From the NCBI GenBank assembly GCA_025356275.1, contig JANXUK010000113.1, forward strand, positions 1-43,622: DNA of 43,622 nt, given 5' to 3'. The translations under genes were made by a program, and so were the position numbers. The stretch comes from Sphingomonadales bacterium. GTDB lineage: Bacteria > Pseudomonadota > Alphaproteobacteria > Sphingomonadales > Sphingomonadaceae. The notes under the pieces were generated by a model, which was not told where the DNA came from, searched no databases, and saw only the letters and a program-made list of their open reading frames with translations. Every line of letters begins with the position of its first letter. Within the stretch, counting starts at the first letter, position 1. Of this stretch, positions 15,085 to 29,370 are shown in pieces.

Positions 15085-15810
15085 ATGGCTGGCAAGATCT
15101 ACCCCGATGCGGCGGCTGCGCTGGAGGGATTGCTGCGCGACGACATGCTGATCGCCAGCGGCGGCTTCGGGCTCAGCGGCATTCCGGAGCGGCTGATCGA
15201 TGCCATCGTCGCCTCGGGCGTCAAGGGGCTGACCGTGGCCAGCAACAACGCCGGGGTCGATGGCGAGGGCCTGGGCAAGCTGCTCCGCACCCGCCAGATC
15301 GCCAAGATGATTAGCTCCTACGTCGGCGAGAACAAGGAGTTTGAGCGGCAATATCTCGCGGGCGAACTGCTGGTGGAATTCACGCCGCAGGGTACGCTGG
15401 CGGAGCGTATGCGCGCGGGCGGCGCCGGCATTCCGGGGTTCTACACCAAGACCGGGGTCGGGACCCTGGTGGCCGAGGGCAAGCCGGTGATGGCGTTCGA
15501 CGGTGAGGATTACATCCTTGAGCGCGGCATCGTGGCCGATCTCGCCATCGTCAAAGGCTGGAAGGCGGACACCACTGGTAATGTCATCTTCCGCAAGACC
15601 GCGCGCAATTTCAACGTACCGGCGGCGCAATGCGGCCGGGTCTGCGTGGTCGAGGTGGAGGAAATCGTCGAGCCGGGCAGTTTCGATCCCGACGCGATCC
15701 AGCTGCCCGGCGTCTATGTCCAGCGGATCATCTGCGGCGCGCCCTATGACAAGAAGATTGAGTTCCGCACTGTTCGTGAACGGTCCGGGCGCGAGAGGGA
15801 GACTGCGTGA
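15085..15810 (+). CDS. 3-oxoacid CoA-transferase, subunit A
   Basis: A 241-residue alpha subunit of a class I CoA-transferase (ScoA/AtoD/PcaI family). Family features are [18 protein letters not shown] near residue 28, [31 protein letters not shown] and [15 protein letters not shown]. With subunit B it transfers CoA from succinyl-CoA or acetyl-CoA to a 3-oxoacid such as acetoacetate or 3-oxoadipate; the sequence as read here does not fix the substrate. The ATG has GGAAGG upstream. Its stop overlaps the subunit B start (TGATG). Confidence 0.9.
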   Translation: MAGKIYPDAAAALEGLLRDDMLIASGGFGLSGIPERLIDAIVASGVKGLTVASNNAGVDGEGLGKLLRTRQIAKMISSYVGENKEFERQYLAGELLVEFTPQGTLAERMRAGGAGIPGFYTKTGVGTLVAEGKPVMAFDGEDYILERGIVADLAIVKGWKADTTGNVIFRKTARNFNVPAAQCGRVCVVEVEEIVEPGSFDPDAIQLPGVYVQRIICGAPYDKKIEFRTVRERSGRERETA

Positions 15811-16445
15811 TGGGCTGGACCCGCGACCAGATGGCGGCCCGCGCCGCGAAGGAACTGCGCGATGGATATTACGTCAACCTCGGCATCGGCATCCCGACGC
15901 TGGTGGCGAACCATGTGCCCGACGGGATCACGGTTACGCTGCAATCCGAGAATGGCATGCTGGGCATCGGGCCGTTCCCCTGGGCCGGGGAGGAGGATGC
16001 CGACCTGATCAATGCCGGCAAACAGACCATCAGCGAACTGGCGCATTCCGCCTATTTCGACAGCGCGACCAGCTTTGCGATGATCCGCGGCGGCAAGATC
16101 GACCTCACCGTGCTGGGCGCGATGGAAGTGGCCGAGAATGGCGACATCGCCAATTGGATGATCCCCGGCAAGATGATCAAGGGCATGGGCGGCGCGATGG
16201 ACCTGGTCGCCGGCGTCAAGAAGATCATCGTAGTGATGGAGCACACGGCGAAAGACGGCAGCGCCAAATTCATCCCCGCCTGCACCCTGCCGCTGACCGG
16301 CAAGGGCGTGGTCGATATGATCATCACCGACCTGGCGGTGTTCGCCCGCGCCAGTCACAGCGCGCCATTCCGTCTGATCGAATGTGCCGATGGCGTAGCG
16401 GCTGATGAGGTTCGCGCCAAAACAACGGCGCATTACGAGGGTTAG
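15810..16445 (+). CDS. 3-oxoacid CoA-transferase, subunit B
   Basis: A 211-residue beta subunit of the same class I CoA-transferase. It carries the catalytic glutamate in the SENGMLG motif near residue 48 and the [16 protein letters not shown] segment. It also has the [14 protein letters not shown] and [17 protein letters not shown] blocks typical of ScoB/PcaJ. The start is the ATG at 15810-15812; a GTG one codon earlier is also possible. It ends eight bases from the convergent DUF3237 gene. Protocatechuate 4,5-cleavage does not need a CoA-transferase, so this pair probably serves a different branch such as ketone-body or 3-oxoadipate use. Confidence 0.9.
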   Translation: MGWTRDQMAARAAKELRDGYYVNLGIGIPTLVANHVPDGITVTLQSENGMLGIGPFPWAGEEDADLINAGKQTISELAHSAYFDSATSFAMIRGGKIDLTVLGAMEVAENGDIANWMIPGKMIKGMGGAMDLVAGVKKIIVVMEHTAKDGSAKFIPACTLPLTGKGVVDMIITDLAVFARASHSAPFRLIECADGVAADEVRAKTTAHYEG

Positions 16446-16453
16446 CGCTCGCT

Positions 16454-18891
<2,438 letters not shown>

Positions 18892-18899
<8 letters not shown>

Positions 18900-19566
18900 A
18901 TGTCAGCCCCATCCCGGCGAGCTTCTCGCGCATCTTGTACATATCGAGGCCCAGTAACCCGGCGGCGAGCCGATCCCGCTTGTCGCCTTCATTGGCCTCG
19001 CGCGCCTGCGCCGCTTTGAGCACCGCCTCAGCGTTGGCGCGGGGCACGACGCAGACCCCATCATCATCGGCCACGATCACATCGCCCGGCTGCACCGCCG
19101 CCCCGGCGCAGACCACCGGCACATTGACCGAGCCGAGCGACGCCTTGATGGTTCCTTGCGCAAACACCGCCTTCGACCACACTGGGAATTGCATCTGGGT
19201 GAGGTCACGAACATCGCGCACCCCCGCGTCGATCACCAGCCCCCGGCAACCCCGCGCCTGCGCGCTCGTCGCCAGCAGATCGCCGAAATAGCCGTCCTCA
19301 CACGGGCTGGTCGGCGCGAGCAGCAGAATGTCGCCGGCCTGCAATTGCTCGATCGCGACATGGAGCATCCAATTGTCGCCGGGCGGCGCGCTGATCGTCA
19401 GTGCGCTGCCGGCGATGCGTGCGCCGGTGTAGATCGGGCGCATATAGGCGGCCAGCAGCCCGGTGCGGCCCTGCGCCTCATGCACGGTGGCGACCCCGCA
19501 GGCGCCCAGCGCGTCGATCACGGCTGGGTCGGCGCGCTTAATGTGCTGGACGACGATACCGGACAT
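18892..19566 (-). CDS. ligK: 4-carboxy-4-hydroxy-2-oxoadipate aldolase
   Basis: A 224-residue class II aldolase of the HMG/CHA aldolase (RraA-like) family. It cleaves 4-carboxy-4-hydroxy-2-oxoadipate to pyruvate and oxaloacetate and often also decarboxylates oxaloacetate. Visible motifs are [15 protein letters not shown] near residue 25, [17 protein letters not shown], and [14 protein letters not shown] near 135, which holds the Arg-Asp pair that binds substrate and metal. It is the first gene of the minus-strand lig operon, with AGGAG (complement of 19573-19577) before the ATG. It faces the LysR regulator across a 97-base gap. Confidence 0.95.
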
Positions 19567-19663
19567 GGCTTGCTCCTATGGTGTGACCGGGGCATGGCGC
19601 AGGCGCCGGATGCGGGCCAATGCGAAGTTGGCGGCGCGCATAAGTTTTTGCTAAGTGCGTGCG
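19567..19663. promoter_or_regulatory. Divergent promoter region between ligK and the LysR gene
   Basis: This 97-base gap must hold the ligK promoter and, if transcribed separately, that of the LysR gene. A LysR-type T-N11-A motif, TAAGTTTTTGCTA, lies at 19641-19653 inside CATAAG...CTAAGTG, close to the LysR start. The symmetry is weak. I see no clear -35/-10 pair. The arrangement, with regulator and target divergent over a short gap, is classic for LysR autoregulation. Confidence 0.4.
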
Positions 19664-20836
19664 ATGAGTACCGCATTCGATTCCGGCCCTGCGATCAACA
19701 TCCGGCATTTCGCCGCCTTTGCCGCCACGGTGCGTCATGGCAGCCTGACGCGGGCAGCGCGCGCGGTCAACCTGACTCAGCCGGCGCTGACCCAGGCGAT
19801 TGCCGGGCTGGAGGCGAGCCTTGGGGTCAGCCTGTTCGCACGCGGGCCGGGGGGCATGGCGCCGAGCCCGCCCGCGCTGCTGCTGGCCCCCCGCGCCGAG
19901 GCGGCGATTGTGCATATCGGCAGTTCGCGCGTCACCGGGACGCAGGCGCGGGCGCTTTTGGCTTTGGCGCGGGCGGGGTCTTATGCGGCGGCGGCAAAGG
20001 CAAGCGGCCTGTCGGCGGCGTCGCTGCACCGGGCGGTGGCGGATTTGCAAGTGGCATTGGGGCAGCGTCTGGTGGACCGGCGCGGGCATCATGCGGCACT
20101 GACCCCGGCCGGGCAGCGGCGTGCGCGGGGCTTTGGGCTGGCGATGGCGGAACTGCGCGCGGGGTTGGCCGAGGTGGCGGCGTGGCAGGGGCGCGGGGCG
20201 GGGCGGATCGTGGTGGGCGCGATGCCGCTGTCGCGGGCGCGGTGGCTGCCGCTGGCGATTGCGCGGTTTGTGGCCCTGCATCCGGCCGTCGATATCGTGG
20301 TCGTGGAAGGCGGCTTTGCCGAGCTGTCCGGGCCGCTGCGCGATGGTGAGATCGACCTGCTTTTGGGGGCCCTTCGCGGAGGCGGTGAGCAGGACGGGTT
20401 GGCGCAGGAGGCGGTGTTCGAGGATCGCCCGGTGCTGGTGATGCGCCATGGCCATCCGTTGCTGAGCGCGGCAGATCCGGCGCGCGCGATGCTGGATTAT
20501 CCATGGATGCTGCCCGGCGGCGAGACGCCGCTGCGCCGGCATTGGCAGGCGATGATCGCGACCACCGGCCAGACCCCGCCGCGCGTCGGGATCGAATGCG
20601 GGTCGGTGATGGCGCTGCGGCAATTGCTGCTGGCGGGCGACGGGCTGACGCTCCTGTCGCCCGATCAGGTGGCGGTGGAGCTGGCGGGCGGGGTGCTGGC
20701 CGCGATGCCACCGCCCAGCGCGCTGGTGCGAACCATCGGCATCACCACCCGCGCCGGCTGGCGACCTACGGCGGCGCAGGGGGAGCTTATCGGATTGTTG
20801 CGGGGGTGCGGCGTTCAGGACCGGATTGATTTGTGA
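19664..20836 (+). CDS. LysR-type regulator with two tandem HTH domains, likely controller of the lig operons
   Basis: About 390 residues, some 80-90 more than a normal LysR protein. The N-terminus carries two successive LysR winged HTHs. The first (about 12-75) has FAAFAATVRHGSLTRAARAV and LTQPALTQAIAGLEASLG. The second (about 90-160) has ARALLALARAGSYAAAAKAS and LSAASLHRAVADLQVALGQ. A periplasmic-binding-like effector domain follows from about 180 (GRIVVGAMPLSRARWLPLA). ATG 19664 is taken as start; a GTG three codons earlier is possible and neither has a strong ribosome site. Position between the ligK and ligJABC operons matches LigR of SYK-6, but the double HTH makes me leave the symbol open. 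Confidence 0.88.
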   Translation: MSTAFDSGPAINIRHFAAFAATVRHGSLTRAARAVNLTQPALTQAIAGLEASLGVSLFARGPGGMAPSPPALLLAPRAEAAIVHIGSSRVTGTQARALLALARAGSYAAAAKASGLSAASLHRAVADLQVALGQRLVDRRGHHAALTPAGQRRARGFGLAMAELRAGLAEVAAWQGRGAGRIVVGAMPLSRARWLPLAIARFVALHPAVDIVVVEGGFAELSGPLRDGEIDLLLGALRGGGEQDGLAQEAVFEDRPVLVMRHGHPLLSAADPARAMLDYPWMLPGGETPLRRHWQAMIATTGQTPPRVGIECGSVMALRQLLLAGDGLTLLSPDQVAVELAGGVLAAMPPPSALVRTIGITTRAGWRPTAAQGELIGLLRGCGVQDRIDL

Positions 20837-20900
20837 AAACTTATGGAGCGGGGCCTCATTCGATTTGCGCCAAGGGAGCCGATGCGGCCAAGGCTTGGCG

Positions 20901-21725
20901 ATGGACGGACGGACTGTTTCTGGCGGGCATCTGGCGCTGATCGGCGGTGGCGAGGCGGGGAGTGCTTTTGCCTCAGCGGCTGCGTGGCGCGCGCGGATTT
21001 GGGATGTGCTGCCCGCGCGGGCCAATAGCGGATCGCCGGCCGAGGCTTTGGCCGGAGCATCGCTGGTGCTGTGTCTGGTGACGGCAGATCAGGCTTTGGC
21101 GGCGGCGCGCGACTATGCGCGGTATTGCGCGCCCGGTGCGCTGTGGTGCGACATGAATTCGGTGGCGCCCCAAACCAAGCGCGCGGCGGCGGCGGTGATT
21201 GCGGCGGCGGGCGGGCGCTATGTCGATGTGGCGGTGCTGGCGCCGGTGCATCCGGCGGGGTTGGCGGTGCCGCTGTTGCTGGCGGGGCCGGCCGCGGGCG
21301 AGGCCGAGGTGGCTTTGCGCGCGATCGGCTTCGGCAATGTCGGCGTGGTGGGCGATGACATCGGCCGCGCCAGTGCGATCAAGATGATCCGCTCGGTGAT
21401 GGTCAAGGGTATCGAGGCGCTGACCGCCGAGATGATGCTGGCGGCGGCGGCGGTGGGGGTGGCGGACGAAGTTCTGGCCAGCCTTGATGCCAGTGAGAAG
21501 GCGCTGCCATGGCCTCAGCGCGCCGCGTATAATATCGAGCGGATGGTGTCGCATGGCGCGCGCCGCAGCGCCGAGATGGCCGAAGCGGCGCGGACGCTGG
21601 AGGCGCTGGGCGTCGACCCGATGATGACGCGCGGCACGGTGGCCCGGCAGGCTGCTATGGCAGGGCGCGCCGACTTGCTGATGGAAGCCAAAGGGCCAAA
21701 CCCACCAAACAGGAGCGCCGCATGA
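20901..21725 (+). CDS. NAD(P)-dependent dehydrogenase with DUF1932 domain
   Basis: About 274 residues. A Rossmann NAD(P)-binding N-terminus (HLALIGGGEAGSAFA) is followed by the beta-hydroxyacid dehydrogenase-like part (LWCDMNSVAPQTKR, PVHPAGLAVPLLLAG). A helical DUF1932 C-terminal domain follows (ASAIKMIRSVMVKGIEALTAE, then YNIERMVSHGARRSAEM). This places it among 6-phosphogluconate/3-hydroxyisobutyrate dehydrogenase relatives. The substrate is not known. Its stop overlaps the ligJ start by four bases, so it is made with the protocatechuate enzymes. The start at 20901 has only a weak AAGG upstream; alternative starts overlap the LysR gene. Confidence 0.8.
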   Translation: MDGRTVSGGHLALIGGGEAGSAFASAAAWRARIWDVLPARANSGSPAEALAGASLVLCLVTADQALAAARDYARYCAPGALWCDMNSVAPQTKRAAAAVIAAAGGRYVDVAVLAPVHPAGLAVPLLLAGPAAGEAEVALRAIGFGNVGVVGDDIGRASAIKMIRSVMVKGIEALTAEMMLAAAAVGVADEVLASLDASEKALPWPQRAAYNIERMVSHGARRSAEMAEAARTLEALGVDPMMTRGTVARQAAMAGRADLLMEAKGPNPPNRSAA

Positions 21726-22752
21726 CCGCCGCCAAGCCATTCGTGATCGATTGCCACGGCCATTACACCACCGCCCCGCCGGCGCATGATGCCTGGCGCG
21801 AGGCGCAGAAGGCGGCGTTTAAGGCCGGCACCGCCGCGCCCGCCTATCCCGCGATCAGCGACGATGACATTCGCGCCACCATCGAGGCCAACCAGCTGCG
21901 CCTGATCCGTGAGCGCGGCGCCGATCACACCATCTTCAGCCCGCGCGCCAGTACAATGGCGCCCCATTTCGGGGATCAGGCGGTGGCGCAGGTCTGGGCG
22001 ATGGCGTGCAACGACCTGATCGCGCGGGTCTGCGGGCTGTACCCCGAGACCTTCACCGGGGTCTGCATGTTGCCGCAATCGCCCGCCGCCGACCTCACCG
22101 CCTCGATCGCCGAGCTCAGGCGCTGTGTCGGCATGGGCTTTGTCGGCTGTAATCTGAACCCTGACCCGGGCGGAGGGCATTTCGCGCATCCGCCGCTGAC
22201 CGATTCGTACTGGTTCCCGATCTATGAGGCGATGTGCGAGCTGGACGTGCCGGCGATGATCCATGTCTCGGGCAGTTGCAACGCGGCGCTGCATGCCACC
22301 GGCGCCTATTATATCGCGGCCGATACGGTGGCCTTTATGCAGCTGCTGGAGGGTGATCTGTTCGCGCGGTTTCCCGGTTTGCGCTTCATCATCCCGCATG
22401 GCGGCGGGGCGGTGCCGTATCATTGGGGGCGCTATCGCGGGCTGGCCGATATGTTGAAGAAGCCGGCGCTGGACGGGCATCTGATGAACAATGTGTGGTT
22501 CGATACCTGTGTCTATCACCAGCCGGGGGTAAACCTGCTGGCCGAGGTGATCGCCTCCAAGAACATCCTGTTCGGCAGCGAGATGGTGGGCGCGGTGCGC
22601 GGCATCGACCCGACCACCGGGCAGTATTTCGACGATACCAAGCGTTACGTCGACGCCCTGCCCATCGACGACACCACCAGGGCCTCGATATTTTCGGGCA
22701 ATGCGCGGACGGTGTTCCCGCGCCTTGACGCCAAGCTGAAGGGGATGGGGCT

Positions 22753-22756
<4 letters not shown>
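21722..22756 (+). CDS. ligJ: 4-oxalomesaconate hydratase
   Basis: 344 residues of the amidohydrolase superfamily; LigJ from SYK-6 is of about the same length. It adds water to the isomerised 4-oxalomesaconate to give 4-carboxy-4-hydroxy-2-oxoadipate. Metal-site landmarks are VIDCHGHYTT (His12, His14), MIHVSGSCN, IPHGGGAVPYHWGR and FGSEMVGAVRG, whose Glu is the conserved catalytic residue in LigJ. ATGA overlaps join it to the DUF1932 gene upstream and ligA downstream, making one operon. Confidence 0.95.
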
Positions 22757-24980
<2,224 letters not shown>

Positions 24981-24984
<4 letters not shown>

Positions 24985-25964
24985 CGCGCGTTCTGGCGGG
25001 TCGTCAGGTGTGCCCGGTCGGGCTGGGCTGCATGAGCCTGAGCTGGGCCTATGGCGCGCCGCCCAGCGCGGCCGAGGGCGAGGCGCTGCTCAACGCGGCG
25101 CTCGATGCCGGCTATGATCACCTCGACACCGCGCGGCTCTATGGCGCCGGGGCCAACGAGGCATTGATTGGGCGCGCGTTGAAGCATCGCCGGGGCGAGT
25201 TTTTCCTTGCCTCCAAGACCGGCATCATCGCCGATGGCGAAGCTCGGCGGATCGACAGCAGCCCGGCCGCCATCACCGCCGAGATCGAGCACAGTCTGCG
25301 GCTGCTCCAGACCGATCACATCGACCTCTACTACCTGCACCGCCGCGATTTCACCGTTCCAATCGAGGAATCGATGAGAGTGCTGGCGCGGCTGGTCGAG
25401 CAGGGCAAGATCGGCGCGATCGGCCTGTCGGAGATGAGCGCGGAAACCTTGCGCCGCGCGGCGGCGGTCCACCCGGTGGCGGCGATGCAGACCGAATATT
25501 CGCTGTGGACGCGCAACGTAGAGATCGCGATTTTGGCCGAGACGGCGCGGCTGGGCACCGCGCTGGTCGCGTTTTCGCCGGTAGGACGAGGCGCGCTGGC
25601 CAATGGCGTGCGCGATCCCGCAGCGCTGGCCAAGGGCGATATTCGCGGGGCCATGCCGCGTTTCAGCGCCGCCAACTGGCCCGCCAATCTGGCGCTTATC
25701 GATGCGTTCAATGCCGAGGCGGCGGCGACCGGGGTCACCCCGGCGCAATTGTCGCTGGCCTGGGTGCTGGCGCAGGGCGAGCATGTGCATGTGATTCCCG
25801 GCACCACCAGCATAGCGCATATGGCGCAGAATATCGCGCGGGCCGATTGGCGGCCCGATGCGGCGCTGATGGCGCGGCTCGATACGCTGATCAACCGGCA
25901 CACCGTCGCCGGCCCGCGCTATAGCGAGGCGATGCAGAAAACGATCGATACGGAAGAGTTTTAG
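24981..25964 (+). CDS. Aldo/keto reductase at the end of the lig operon
   Basis: A 327-residue NADPH-dependent aldo/keto reductase with the complete catalytic tetrad: Asp and Tyr in YDHLDTARLYG, Lys in LASKTG and His in YYLHRRD. Other family blocks are LAWVLAQGEHVHVIPGTTS (cofactor site) and ENMRVL-like ESMRVLARLVEQGKIGAIG. It overlaps ligC by four bases, so it is made with the protocatechuate enzymes, yet the known pathway has no step for it. It may reduce an aromatic aldehyde upstream or detoxify a semialdehyde. It ends in a convergent overlap with the transglutaminase gene. Confidence 0.92.
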
Positions 25965-26845
25965 CGGGGAGCTTCGCCCAAGGGCACGACATCGACCGCC
26001 AGCCGCATGCCCTGCCGCGCCGCGCCGAAGAACACCCCGTCGACCGGCGCGACATCGCCGTAATCGCGGCCCATGGCGACCGCGATGTGGGAGATTCCCG
26101 CGAGGCAATCATTGGTCGGATCGACCCCGACCCAGCCGGCTTCGGCGCCGCACCACACATTGACCCAGGCGTGCATCGCGTCGGCGCCGACCAGCCGGGG
26201 CCGGCCCGGCGGCGGACGGGTGCACAGATAGCCGCTGACGTAAGCGCTGGGCAGCCCGTGCGCGCGCAGGGCCGAGATCATCACGCCCGCGAAATCCTGA
26301 CACACACCCTCGCGTGCCGCGAAGGCCTCGGCGGGGGTAGTGCGGCTGTCGGTGGTGCCGGGGGCGTATTTGAAGCGCTGATAGATCGCATGGGCCAGCG
26401 CCCGCGCTCCGGCCAGCACGTCCCCGGGCCCGGTCAGAAACGGCGCAGCCCATGCGGCGATCGCCGCCTCGATCGGCACCAGCGGCGAGGCATAGAGATA
26501 TTGCGCCGGGGCCCAGGCATCGAGCTGGCGCGAGGCTAGCACTTCGGCGCGGATCGTATCGAGCGACACATCGCCCTGCTGCGGCGCCACCGGGTCGACC
26601 GCGACAGTGAAGCTGCTGGTGATCACCATCTCGGTAACGGCCGCGCCCAACAGCATCCGATGCGTCACCACCGGCCACGGCCCGCCGCCCCGGCGCAGCG
26701 CGGCGGGACCGGGAGTGATCGCCAGCCGGTAATCGAGTACGCGTTGACCCTGCCACGCCGCTGGTTCGAGCCGGATGTTGTACCGCGCCTGCGCCACCGG
26801 CCCGGCGTAATCGACCTGCGAGCGGTGCGTCACCTGATAGATCAT
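25961..26845 (-). CDS. Transglutaminase-like cysteine protease-fold protein
   Basis: 294 residues. An N-terminal beta domain (MIYQVTHRSQVDYAGPVAQA) is followed by a transglutaminase-like core. The catalytic triad is visible as Cys182 (EGVCQDFAGVMI), His225 (DAMHAWVNVW) and Asp242 (GVDPTNDC). Bacterial members of this family act as peptidases or amide-forming enzymes, and the substrate here is unknown. The ATG overlaps the stop of the ATP-grasp/alpha-E gene by four bases. It is the last gene of a three-gene operon typical of predicted peptide-tagging or peptide-synthesis systems. Confidence 0.9.
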   Translation of the reverse strand: MIYQVTHRSQVDYAGPVAQARYNIRLEPAAWQGQRVLDYRLAITPGPAALRRGGGPWPVVTHRMLLGAAVTEMVITSSFTVAVDPVAPQQGDVSLDTIRAEVLASRQLDAWAPAQYLYASPLVPIEAAIAAWAAPFLTGPGDVLAGARALAHAIYQRFKYAPGTTDSRTTPAEAFAAREGVCQDFAGVMISALRAHGLPSAYVSGYLCTRPPPGRPRLVGADAMHAWVNVWCGAEAGWVGVDPTNDCLAGISHIAVAMGRDYGDVAPVDGVFFGAARQGMRLAVDVVPLGEAPR

Positions 26846-29367
26846 GCCAGCAATCCGGGATCGGGCGCGGCCTCGGCCCGCTCGGCCTGATGGAAATAGC
26901 GGTCGGCGATGGCATCGGACAGATCACCCAGCGAGGCTGCAATCGCCGCGAGCCGGTCCTGCCCGATGTCGTCCGGATCGAGCGCCGCGATCTCCCCTGC
27001 CAGCGCGCGGGCGCGGCGCAGCGGCGGCTCGATCATGCCATCTTCGACCAGCACCGGCAGCTCCGCCAGATGCCGCGCCAGCGTCTCGGCCTGATGCGCC
27101 AGACTGCGCGGCTGGGCGCTGTCGAGCAGGATCAGATCGAGCACCGGGGCGATATAGGGGATGGTCAGATAGCGCGCGCGATAGGTGAACTCACCATCGA
27201 ATAGCGCTAGCAAAGCCCCCAAATCATCGCCACTGGCGCTGCCCGGGATCAGCGCGTCGGCGGCCTGCACCACCAGCGCGGCGCGCTCGATCGCGCGACC
27301 CATCGCCAGAAAGCGCCATGCCGGGGTCCGGCTCATCGCGTCGGCCAGCAGCTGGTGGAAGGCGGCGAAACGCTCGACAATCCGATCGGCTGCGGTCAGC
27401 ATCGCCTGATTATCACCGCCCGCGCCCACCGCCGCACCGGCCAGTGCATGGGTCAGCAGGCGCCAGGCGTCGGGGGTCAGCCGGTCGCGCATCTGGCCGC
27501 CCACCATGCTGGCCGCGTTGATCAGCGCGGGCAGCGCGCCGCCCGAATCGCCGGTGAGCGCCGCGATGGCGAGCGACGGGGCGCTGGCGGGAATGGAAGC
27601 AGCGGCGGCGTGGCGCGGCAGCGCGCCCAATCGTGTCAGCAGGTCGGCCAGACGCGGTACCACCGTGGGTTCGGCGATGCCCGGCGTCTCGGTGCTGGCC
27701 GCAGCGAGCGCCACGCGGACGATCCGCGCCACCATCTGCGCGCGTTCGACATAGCGGCCCAGCCAGAACAGATTGTCCGCCGCGCGGCTGGGCAGCAAGC
27801 CCTCGCCCCGGCGCAGCGGCGGTGGGGTCAGGGTCAGCGGCGCGGCAAGCCCATCGATCCTGGCGGTCTCCACGATGCAGACATCGGCGGCTATATCGCC
27901 CGCGCCCATCAAGGCGGTACGCAGATCACCGGCGAGCGAAAGTCGCGCGAACCCCCCCGGCATCACCACCCAGCGGCCCTCCTCGCCCCGCGCCAGATAG
28001 GCCCGCAGCGTGAACGGGCGCGGATCGGCGCCGCTGCCGCCCAGCCCGGCGGGCAACGTGGCGGACAGGCACGGTGTGGTCGACAGCCGCACCACCTCCT
28101 GCCCGGCATAATCCATCGGGCGCTCCGCCATGGCGGCGATTAGCGCGGCGCGCTCGGCCGCATCAAGGCTGGCACCGGGGCGAGTGCGGCCATCGGTCAG
28201 CACCGCGGCGGGCGCGCGGAACGCCGAGGAGATCACCAGCTTGTCGAGGTTGGCCAGCACATGCGCGCGCTCCTCCGGCTGACCGCACCACCATGTCGCC
28301 ACATTGGGCAGCGCCAGCGGTTCAGCCAGCACGACCTGCGCCAGACGGGGCAGGAACGCCGCCATCGCCCGCGATTCGAGCACGCCGACGCCGGGCCAGT
28401 TGGCCATCACCAGCCCGCCCTCGCTCCACGCCGTGGCCAGATCGGCAACCCCGATGCCTGAGCGCGAATCGAACGCCAGCGGGTCGATATCGCGCGTGCC
28501 GATCCACCGCCACAGCGCGTCGATCCGCTTCAGCCCCGCGATGGTGCGCACGTAAGCTCGCGCATCACTGACCATCAAATCGCCGCCCTCGACCAGTGCA
28601 AAGCCCAATGCCCGCGCCAAATGCGCCTGTTCCGCGTAGGATTGGTGATAGCGTCCCGGGGTCAGCAGGGCGATGCGCGGATCGCTGCGCGCGCAATGCG
28701 CGGCGATGCCGGCGCGGATCGTCTCGTAAAAGTCGGACAGGCGCAGCACGCCCGCCTGCGGCAGCAACGCGCCGCTGGCCCGGGCGAGGGCAAGGCGGTT
28801 TTCATGCGCATAGCCGATGCCGATTGGGAGCCGCAGCCGGTCGGCCAGCACCCGCCATGCGCCGCCCGGTCCGCGCGCCAGATCTATGGCGATGACGCTG
28901 AGGAAATGGCCGCCGGCGGGTTTCAACCCGGCCATCCGCGCCATGTAATTGGCGCTGCCGGTGATCGCGGCGGCGGGCAAATGCCCGGCGGCGATCAAGC
29001 GCGCGGGGCCATAGATGTCGGCGGCGACGCTCTCCAGCAGGTCGGCGCGCTGGATCAACCCGGCCTCTATGCCGCGCCATTCGTCCGCACCGATCAGCAG
29101 CGGCAGCGGGCTGAGCGCCCAGCGGCGCTCAGCCGCCTCTCCGGGCACGCGGAAGGCGAGGCCCAGATCGTCCACCTGACGGTTGATCAGCACCTGCAAC
29201 CGCGCCGCGTCGCCGCCACCCTGCGCGATCAGCCCGTCCGCCAGCGCCCGCCACCGCTGCGCGATCTCAGGCGGGGCCGAGGCGTAGAGATCGGCAGCAG
29301 GGTCGGCGGGCGCATATCCGGCCAGCGCATTGGCCGCGGGCCTCGATTGCGGTGCGGCGCCGGCCAT
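26842..29367 (-). CDS. Circularly permuted ATP-grasp protein fused to alpha-E (DUF403) domain
   Basis: 841 residues. The first 500 form a circularly permuted type-2 ATP-grasp (DUF404/DUF407-like): PLPLLIGADEWRGIEAGLIQ, GYAHENRLALARA, LTPGRYHQSYAEQAHLAR, WIGTRDIDPLAFDSRSGIGV, GLVMANWPGVGVLES and LRAYLARGEEGRWVVMPGG. From about 523 follows the helical alpha-E domain, opening with the hallmark LLPSRAADNLFWLGRYVERA. These domains are often separate genes (COG2308 and COG2307); here they are one polypeptide. ATP-grasp enzymes of this type are predicted to join amino acids or peptides by amide bonds. The gene lies between two transglutaminase-like genes with a 3 bp gap and a 4 bp overlap. Confidence 0.9.
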   Translation of the reverse strand: MAGAAPQSRPAANALAGYAPADPAADLYASAPPEIAQRWRALADGLIAQGGGDAARLQVLINRQVDDLGLAFRVPGEAAERRWALSPLPLLIGADEWRGIEAGLIQRADLLESVAADIYGPARLIAAGHLPAAAITGSANYMARMAGLKPAGGHFLSVIAIDLARGPGGAWRVLADRLRLPIGIGYAHENRLALARASGALLPQAGVLRLSDFYETIRAGIAAHCARSDPRIALLTPGRYHQSYAEQAHLARALGFALVEGGDLMVSDARAYVRTIAGLKRIDALWRWIGTRDIDPLAFDSRSGIGVADLATAWSEGGLVMANWPGVGVLESRAMAAFLPRLAQVVLAEPLALPNVATWWCGQPEERAHVLANLDKLVISSAFRAPAAVLTDGRTRPGASLDAAERAALIAAMAERPMDYAGQEVVRLSTTPCLSATLPAGLGGSGADPRPFTLRAYLARGEEGRWVVMPGGFARLSLAGDLRTALMGAGDIAADVCIVETARIDGLAAPLTLTPPPLRRGEGLLPSRAADNLFWLGRYVERAQMVARIVRVALAAASTETPGIAEPTVVPRLADLLTRLGALPRHAAAASIPASAPSLAIAALTGDSGGALPALINAASMVGGQMRDRLTPDAWRLLTHALAGAAVGAGGDNQAMLTAADRIVERFAAFHQLLADAMSRTPAWRFLAMGRAIERAALVVQAADALIPGSASGDDLGALLALFDGEFTYRARYLTIPYIAPVLDLILLDSAQPRSLAHQAETLARHLAELPVLVEDGMIEPPLRRARALAGEIAALDPDDIGQDRLAAIAASLGDLSDAIADRYFHQAERAEAAPDPGLLA

Positions 29368-29370
29368 GTC

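Noticed and set aside
19538..21025. 495-codon minus-strand frame opposite the LysR gene
   Set aside because: The product is Arg/Gln/Pro-rich with no domain. The LysR reading has two clear HTH motifs and an effector domain.
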